Assembly (NCBI GenBank): GCA_029339195.1
Contig: JAPTJF010000084.1
Coordinates: forward strand, 102,991-166,990
DNA: 64,000 nt
From: Micractinium sp. NFX-FRZ
Lineage: Eukaryota > Chlorophyta > Trebouxiophyceae > Chlorellales > Chlorellaceae
Direction: 5' to 3'
Below the pieces are notes generated by a model. That model ran no database searches and was not told where the DNA came from. It was given only the letters and a program-made list of their open reading frames with translations. Below are positions 57,536 to 64,000 of this stretch, piece by piece (the stretch's first letter is position 1; each line of letters opens with the position of its first letter). The translations under genes were made by a program, and so were the position numbers.

Positions 57536-60500
57536 GTGGGTGGGTGCCAGGGTGTATGGGGTGCAGTGGGTACCCACCCACTCAAGAGGGTTCAGCAGCG
57601 CAGCAAGCCGCCTGCTGCTGCACCCACCTGGCCCCCGTGCCACCCATGGCCATGCCCCTGCACCGCTGTGTGTTTTGGGGGAGGTGCACGCCAAGGCAAC
57701 GTTGCTGATGGGCGATGGGTGCCCTGTCATCTGCCCCTAGTGCCTTCCCTTGCTGCCCTTTGGCACGACCGGCACCGCAGTACTGGCCCAAGGCAGCCCG
57801 GCTCAGTGCTGCCCTCCTCGCCACCGCCTCTGCCACCACAAGAACCAGGGGCAGCTCAACCTAACCTTTCCCCTGTGGTGGCAGGCACCCTACACTGTGA
57901 TTTCAACCCCGCTCGTCTGTGCCCCCCCCACCTCCCCACCATAACCCTCCCACCGTGCAGCACAAGGAGGAGGTGCACCGCGGGCGGAGGAGCTGCTTTG
58001 GCCCCCCTCCTGACCTGGCTGCACGGCCCGAGTACATGCAGTTGGGTGCGTGCTCACGTGTGCTTGTGTGTGCCTGTGTGCTTGTGACAGAGTGTGTGTG
58101 TGTGTGTGTGTGTGTTTTATGAGGACGAGGCGGGTGCAGTGCCCCTGCTGACCTGGCGGCGCAGCCCATGCATGTACTCGCTGGCGGGTGAGTGTTGATG
58201 AGTGCTTTGTCGACCAATGAAACAAGCTTTCGTGAAGCACTGGACAGCTTGTGTGGAGAGGAGCGTGTGTGTGCGTGCCTGCGTAGGAGGAGGGGGGAGG
58301 AGGAGGCGGGGGGTGTCCCCGCAGTGCCTTTGCTGACCTGGCAAGTGCCCCTTTGCCACGCATACTTCCAGGCGGGCAGAAGAGCCGGGCGGACCATGCA
58401 TTCACCCTCCCTGCATCCCCTCCCTTCATCCCCCGCTCCCCTGCCTTCCTCCCTCTGCTGGCAGGCGGGCACAAGAGCCAGGTGGCGCAGGCGCATGCGC
58501 TCACCCTCCCCCCCTCCCTGCCTCCCTTGATTCTCCGCTCCCCTTTTCCTCCTTCCGCCCTCCACACCTCCTCCCCTACCCCCCCCCCCGCCGTGTCTGC
58601 TGCAGGCGGGCGGCGGGGGATTGCGCGCGTCATCCGCGTCACGCCCCGCGTGCTGCTGCTGCCGGATGAGCCGTCCTACCACCTGGACAAGGATGAGCCG
58701 TCCTTCCACCTGGACAAGTATGCGCTTGTGAAGGTGACCGGCCGCCTGCTTCCTATGCCCCCTTGTTGCCCTGGTAGCATGTGCATGTGCGAGTGGGTGT
58801 GGGTGTTCAGGTGCCTGTACGGCTGCCCCCAGCATGGATGGCGCGGCTGTCAGCGGCTGCTGGGCGGTTGCTGGGTGGAAAGCGGGCCCCGGTGATATGT
58901 GGATGCGGCAGAGGTGAGCAGGCTGCTTCTCTCAGGGCAGAGGTCCCTCTCTAAGGGTGGCTACAAGCTCGCAGGCGCAGCGGGTGCAGGCCAGCGCTTC
59001 CCTGCCGGGTGCGTCGGTTCTGCGCCTCACACTAAAGCAGCCCCCTCCCACTGGTGGCTGCCTCCCCACCCACCCCTCTGCATCCACCCGCTGACCCTGC
59101 GTGCGGAACCAGCCAGCCGCCCCCACCCCTCTTTCCCTCCTTGCAGATTGCGCAGCCCACCTGCAGATGGTCGCCGCCCCCACCAAGCAATGCATCCAAC
59201 AATGCCCGCTCAACCAGTCATCCCGCCCCTCCTGTGCAGGCCACGCCCTACATCAGCAGCTGCCTCAAGCTGCTGCACGCGTGGCGCAACGACATTGGGG
59301 AGGGAGGGGCCAAGGCGCCGGCGGGTGAGTGGGCCGTCCTTGGAGAACGGGCTAGGGGTGAGGCGGTAGTGCCGGGCTTCCATGCGATGAGATGTGTGAT
59401 GTGTGCTGCTGAGCAGCGCAGCCGGCCTGGCACTCCGCCCCCTTGCACTGTCGGTGTGCCCTCCCCCCCTCCCACCCTGCAACCTGGGCGCACCTGCCAA
59501 CCGCCACTGCACACACCCTGCTACCCCCTTGCAGGCCCAATCAGCAACATGGCGCGCGCCTCCAGCCTGAGCGAGGGCGGGGGAGACGACAAGCGGGAGC
59601 CAGGTGGGCAGCGGAGCAAATGCCCGTGCATGGAGCAGCCGACAGCTGGCCCCCACCATGGGCCATCCAGAAGACACCCATGCTGCCCAGACCGCAGCAT
59701 GGCAGGCTCGATGAAGGGGTTTGACTGCCTGCCCACCCGCCCGCCCTCCCATCCGCCTGCCAGCCTATGCTTCCAGCAATGCATTGCTGACCTGACCTGT
59801 CCAACGAGACCTGCCCCTCTGCCTCATCGCCCGGGCACCCACCCCACTCCACAAACATGCCTCGACCCCTGGCCCCGCCTTCCCTTGCAGACACCAAGCC
59901 ACGCACCGCTGGGCCGCCCAACAAGACTATAGGCGTGCTGGGCAAGGTGGGCGAGGCCGGGGTGGGCAGGCAGGGGATCAAACGGTCAGCGGATGCCCAG
60001 CCAGGGTGTTGTGTACGCTGGCTGGCAGGCAGGCAGGCAGACAGGCAGGCTGGCTGAGAATGAATCTGCGGCTGCTCACCGTGGTTCTTGCTCCCTTCAA
60101 GAACATGTTGGCTTGGACTCTGCCGCATGCTGCTGCCACCCGCCAATCTGCCGCTTGCGCTCACGCACCCCACCCGCTGCACCTGCGCTGTTCACCAAGC
60201 AGGCTGTCGCCTTCACCAAGGGCATTCCGGGCCGTCTGCGGATGCACCTGGTGGCCGTGGAGATGCACAAGGCGGCAAAGGCGAAGGAGGAGGTGCGTTG
60301 GGCGGAGGGCAGTGCAGTAGAGGAAGGGGGGCATGAGCTGCAGGACAGAAGCAGCGGGCAGAGGGCAGGCCAGCCTTTTCAAATGCAGCAGTATCCGCTC
60401 TGCGCGTCAGCCTGCCGCCCCCTTGTTTGCGACGGCAACCAGGCAGGCTTGTGCGTGGCAGGCACGTCCACCGCACAGTTCTCTCCCCTGCACCGCCGCT

Positions 60501-60963
60501 GCCATGCGCCCTGCCCATCCCAATCCTTTCCACCCCTTGTCTGCAGTATGCCTCCACCCTGGAGGACATGAGCGTGAAGCAGCTGCGGCTGTTCAGGGTC
60601 CTGCTTACTCCCAAGCTGGACGACCTGCGCGGCAGAATAAAACGTGGCGCGGCAGTCCTGCGGTGGGTGCGCTGCTTTGCTGCGGGGCTCCTCCTGGCCC
60701 TCGCCTGCTTCCGCATCATGCACCCGCGTCCGGACCAGCAGCAGCTCGGCCACATGTGGCGGCAGCTTTGGCGCCAGCTTTGGGCTGACCCACTTGCCGC
60801 CCTGAGCGCCCTCCGGCAGCACATCTCCTGGGCAATGGCCCTTCCTGGCCCGGCGGCTGCACTACTTGCGATCGTTAACTTATACAGGGACGAAAAAAAG
60901 TACAAGGAGGTTGACATGCACATTCAGGTGGTCAACGAGCTCTGCGAGCGTGCTCGCAAGTAG
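57415..60963 (+). CDS. Unrecognised protein with C-terminal membrane segments
   Basis: Eight exons join in phase: 57415-57462, 57961-58045, 58606-58733, 59240-59324, 59535-59603, 59891-59946, 60203-60292 and 60547-60963, giving 325 aa to the stop; the true start lies upstream. The sequence contains RVIRVTPRVLLLPDEPSYHL and a 9-residue tandem repeat (DEPSYHLDK/DEPSFHLDK), ATPYISSCLKLLHAWRNDIG, TKQAVAFTKGIPGRLRMHLV and LEDMSVKQLRLFRVLLTPKL. The last exon has a hydrophobic segment WVRCFAAGLLLALACFRIM and a weaker one (WAMALPGPAAALLAIVNLY), then a charged end ELCERARK. The splice consistency makes it a real gene; the family was not recognised. TGTAA at 61069 follows the stop. Confidence 0.65.
58092..58115 (+). 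repeat. (GT)12 microsatellite
   Basis: Twelve GT units in an intron, 46 bp after the donor at 58046. Confidence 0.9.
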
Positions 60964-61441
60964 GCCCCCTCACCCCCCACACCGCTGCTGCCGCCCTTCC
61001 TCTAGGACTAATTGCCTGAATGCTTGCTGGAACTCTCGCTTACAAGTGTGCGCTGACAAGGAAACACATGTAAAAGCACGCTGCAGAGCATTACCCTCTC
61101 TGCACCTCTGTGCCTGTCATTGTGGTTGAGCTTTACAGGGTGCACAACAGGCGGGTTGCACGACAGGCGGCATGGCGGCAACGGCGGCGGCACAAGCCAG
61201 CCGACCCTCGGCCAGGCACAGTCAGCTACATGCCGTTTGTGGGGTGTTGGTTGAGGTGCGGGGTACATGCATGCGCGCGTTCAATGCCCTGCCAGGCTGG
61301 CCACCATGCTTGGGATGGGCGCGCTTGGCGCAATGCCCACCGAAGAGGGCGTGCACAGTACTGCACAGTACTGCACTAGTGTCAGGCTGGCGTCTGCCAG
61401 GCTGGCGCTGTCCCAGCTCAGCACAGCCAGGTTGGCACAGC
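60964..61441. other. Convergent 3' spacer
   Basis: TGTAA at 61069-61073 (+) fits the rightward gene; TTACA at 61040 and 61133 (minus-strand TGTAA) fit the leftward kinase gene. No coding sequence recognised. Confidence 0.45.
61069..61073 (+). terminator. Candidate TGTAA polyadenylation signal
   Basis: It lies 106 bp after the stop codon at 60963. Confidence 0.45.
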
Positions 61442-61844
61442 TCACTTATTTGACTTGTTTGACTTGGCCACGTCAACAGGTGAGCTTGCAGCCTGCTTCC
61501 TCTCCGCTCCAGTTCTGGCAGATCTTTCCATTCTCGTTGCCCGCCTTCGGCCTGCGCACAAAAGTTGGGGGATGCGGGGCAGGGGCACGGGTGGGCTGAA
61601 AATTGGAGTGTTAGATGTGAAGAGCAGCTGTCTTCTTGTTCTCAGTGCCCCACTTGTCAGCCTGCAGAAAGAGGTGCGAGAAGGAATGAAGGAGGGGAGG
61701 CCGGGCCAGCGTGTGAGCCACCCGTCCTTCTTCCCATACTCGCTGCCACTCTGATCGCCTGTTGGTGACAAGAGGGCAGACGAAAGTGACCAGGCGCACG
61801 CCCTCACATCCGCCCGCCAGCCCGCCAACCCCGCGCCGCCGCAC

Positions 61845-63013
61845 CTGGCCCGCCGCCGGCCTGCCGCTCGCTCAGCCGCGCCTGCACGTCTGCCTGCCAG
61901 TTCTGCGACGAGGCAATGGTGTTGGTGGCACTGGCCAGGTCCTCAGGTATCGTACCCTGCACACATTGAGAGGCAGGGTATCAGGCAGAATGAGTGGCAG
62001 GGTGGGAGGGCAGCACATGGTGAGGAGGCATAAGAGAAGGGCGGTACATGGCTACCACGGCCCCATTTCGCGGCTCTTTTGTTGATGGGGAGAGGGAGGT
62101 GCCAATACGTGATCAGCAACAAGAGGTAGTGCGGGCCAGCACGTGTTGCAGCTGGCCAGGATGTCAGCAAGAGCCGGCGGGAGCGTGTGCACGGCATGCA
62201 CAACATCATGCCTCGCCACCCGTGCACCACCTGCTCCTCCAGCCTGTAAGCTCGGTGACCCGCAGAATCAAGCCTCCCAAGAGCCCGGCAATGAACCACA
62301 ACCCTAACCCCTAGCCAGACATGCCTGTGCCGCCCCACCTTGCTGGCCGCCTTGACAGGCGTGCACGTACTGCTGCCGAACGCATCCTGCTGTACTGCCC
62401 GCCTGTACCGCCTCACCTTGCTGGCCGCCTTGAGCGTCGAACCCACAAGTGCTGCTCACCACACCCACAGGCGTAGCCACACCAAAACAGGGTGCGCCAG
62501 CGCCTGGTCGGCAGGCAGCCTGTTTCCGGGATCGTGCCTGCAGGGGAGGAGAGAGGCGGGAGAGGGAGCGTTGCGAAATGAAGGAGGCAATGAGAGGTGG
62601 AAGGCATGTGTAAGGACGGGGGGGAGGGGGTGGGGAGGCAGGGCAGGAGGGAGATGAGGAGACACTGGGTGGGAAGGGCAAGCAAGTGGGACTCTCAGGA
62701 CTCGAGCACGTCGTGAGTTGCAGGCAGAACGTGGGGAGGTGCTTGACTGGAGTGAACCCATCAAGAGTGCACCAGGGCAGTCCAGGCCTGACTGCAGGCG
62801 ACAGGCGTGCGGCAGGCTGCGGCCGCAGCCCGCCCACAGCGGTTGCAAACCACCACGCAAACCCTGCCCACGCCCAGAGTATGCGCCTTCCTGACCCTCC
62901 GACACCCAACCCACTCACTGGATGAGGCTGCACAGCAGGTCCCAGCCAGAGCCGTCTCCCGAATTCAGCACAGCAACCCCTCCCTTGTAGTCCTTGCCGT
63001 CCCAAAGCTCCAT
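61845..63013 (-). CDS. STN7/STN8-like protein kinase, C-terminal part (partial)
   Basis: Three exons join in phase: about 63010-62919 (LWDGKDYKGG.. to GDGSGWDLLCSLI), 62537-62483 (HDPGNRLPADQALAHPVL) and 61956-61845 (GTIPEDLASATNTIASSQNW.. ERQAGGGP). The L-x-x-G-x-G-W-x-L-L-x-x-x-x then R-L-x-A-x-x-A-L-x-H-P pattern is the end of a kinase C-lobe and resembles the thylakoid kinases STN7/STT7 and STN8 that phosphorylate light-harvesting and photosystem II proteins; this family call is from memory of the pattern. The catalytic core (HRD, DFG) was not found here and should lie in poorly resolved exons to the right or beyond the edge. The last exon is unclear: stops at 61608 or 61442 are both possible. 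The 5' border of the first exon listed is also unresolved. Confidence 0.45.
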
Positions 63014-64000
63014 GGCGTTGCGTCAGGCTGGCAGGCTCCACCTGCTACTGCTGGGCAAGCTGCCTGCGGAGCGGGACCACCAAGATGGTGGCAGGAGGTG
63101 CAGCAGGTGGAGGGGGCAGTGTCGGGCAGGGAAGGGGGCAAGGATAGCTGCCTGCTGGCCGACCTCCCGTGACTCCTACAAGCCAGGGGGGCCTGCGCTG
63201 CCCTGCCAGCTGCGGCTGCCGCTGCCTGGCCTGCACAACCCTTCATGGCCGCCAGCTGCGTCCTCAGTGGACACAGCCCCCTGCCCACCGGCATCGCAAA
63301 CTTCCTACCACAGGCAGGCGGGCAGGCAGGCACGCAGCAGCAGCATGCAGCAGGTCCAGCGGGCACTGGTTGGGCACGCAGTTAAGGCCTGCAGGGCAAG
63401 AGTACATGAGCACAAAACGATGGCATCACTTGCTCAGCTTGAGCACCATGCCTGCGGGAGAGGGGAAAGGGAGGGTGGTGGGCGATATGACACTCGACTC
63501 TGGGGCTTGCTGTCGCGGTGGGCGATGCGTGCAGAATCAGGAAGGCAGGGGGAGGGTGAGAGGCGCCCCCAGGGCCTGCACCCAGCACACCCCCACATGT
63601 GTACACGCTCACGGCGCCTCATGCAGCAGAGCCGGTGCAGGTAAGTGCAGGGCTCCCCAGGACCCCGGCGCGCTCACCCACAGCGTGGCACTTGTGCAGG
63701 CGCTTGGCGTGGATGCCCTGCGAACCAGTTTGCTCTGGGGGGGAGGGAAGGCAGGCTGCCAACAGACCATTGCGCCGCATGCAGATGCAGGCGCAGTGGC
63801 TGCAGCATGGAGAGGTGCCCATGCTCCCTCTCGCCACGTGCTTGTGGCACATATCTCGGCCCACCCTCCACACAAGCCTCTTCCTGTTCCATCATGGAGC
63901 TCTTTCTGTTTGGGTCACTTGATTTGGATTGACAGCAGCCTTGATTCAAACGTTACTTTACAGCAGCCTGCGAGAGGCAGGCAAGGGGCCGCGCAGATGA
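63014..64000. other. Right end, probably further exons of the minus-strand kinase gene
   Basis: Short stretches with splice-like borders on the minus strand occur (for example GIHAKRLHKCHAV before GTGAGC near 63680), but I could not connect them in phase. No other gene recognised. Confidence 0.3.

Overview
The window is nuclear DNA of a GC-rich green alga. I infer this from plant-type plastid proteins, dense short GT-AG introns (the quality-control gene has 26 exons), and TGTAA polyadenylation motifs downstream of many stop codons. Style and gene set would fit a Chlorella-like trebouxiophyte, but no sequence feature here fixes the species. Exon limits below were worked out by hand by matching splice phase and family conservation.

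Layout. 155-331 (-): first exon of a plastid-targeted protein leaving the window on the left. 2189-3418: a Mutator-like element with 83-bp terminal inverted repeats and a perfect 9-bp target duplication, carrying one open reading frame. 3673-6926 (+): coproporphyrinogen III oxidase. 8525-9558 (+): small secreted Cys-containing protein. 10734-11399 (-): small basic/Gln-rich protein. 11923-15702 (-): DHNA phytyltransferase (MenA/ABC4). 16295-22185 (+): five-TM prominin/tweety-like membrane protein. 22500-29069 (+): RPAP1/IYO, an RNA polymerase II assembly factor. 29396-39332 (-): NEMF/Rqc2 ribosome quality-control factor. 40513-43436 (-): secreted expansin-like domain fused to an Ala-rich rod and a Pro-rich tail. 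44246-49375 (-): KDEL protein disulfide isomerase. 49907-51384 (-): unrecognised gene. 52254-53609: near-perfect inverted repeat with 657-bp arms. 53748-60963 (+): an unrecognised gene or genes, well supported from 57415 on. 61442-64000 (-): fragments of an STN7/STN8-like protein kinase, incomplete on the right.

How the genes relate. Three genes serve the plastid photosynthetic apparatus (tetrapyrrole synthesis, phylloquinone synthesis, a thylakoid-type kinase). Three serve macromolecule assembly or quality control (RPAP1, NEMF, PDI). Two encode secreted proteins. There is no operon logic.

Most interesting pattern. In at least five genes the 3' end of an exon, together with its splice donor, is repeated one or more times just downstream inside the following intron, and a sixth locus repeats a whole exon with its flanks. 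This points to frequent local tandem duplication across splice donors, a process proposed to create introns or alternative donors. A young Mutator-like insertion and a young giant palindrome add to the picture of a locally unstable genome.
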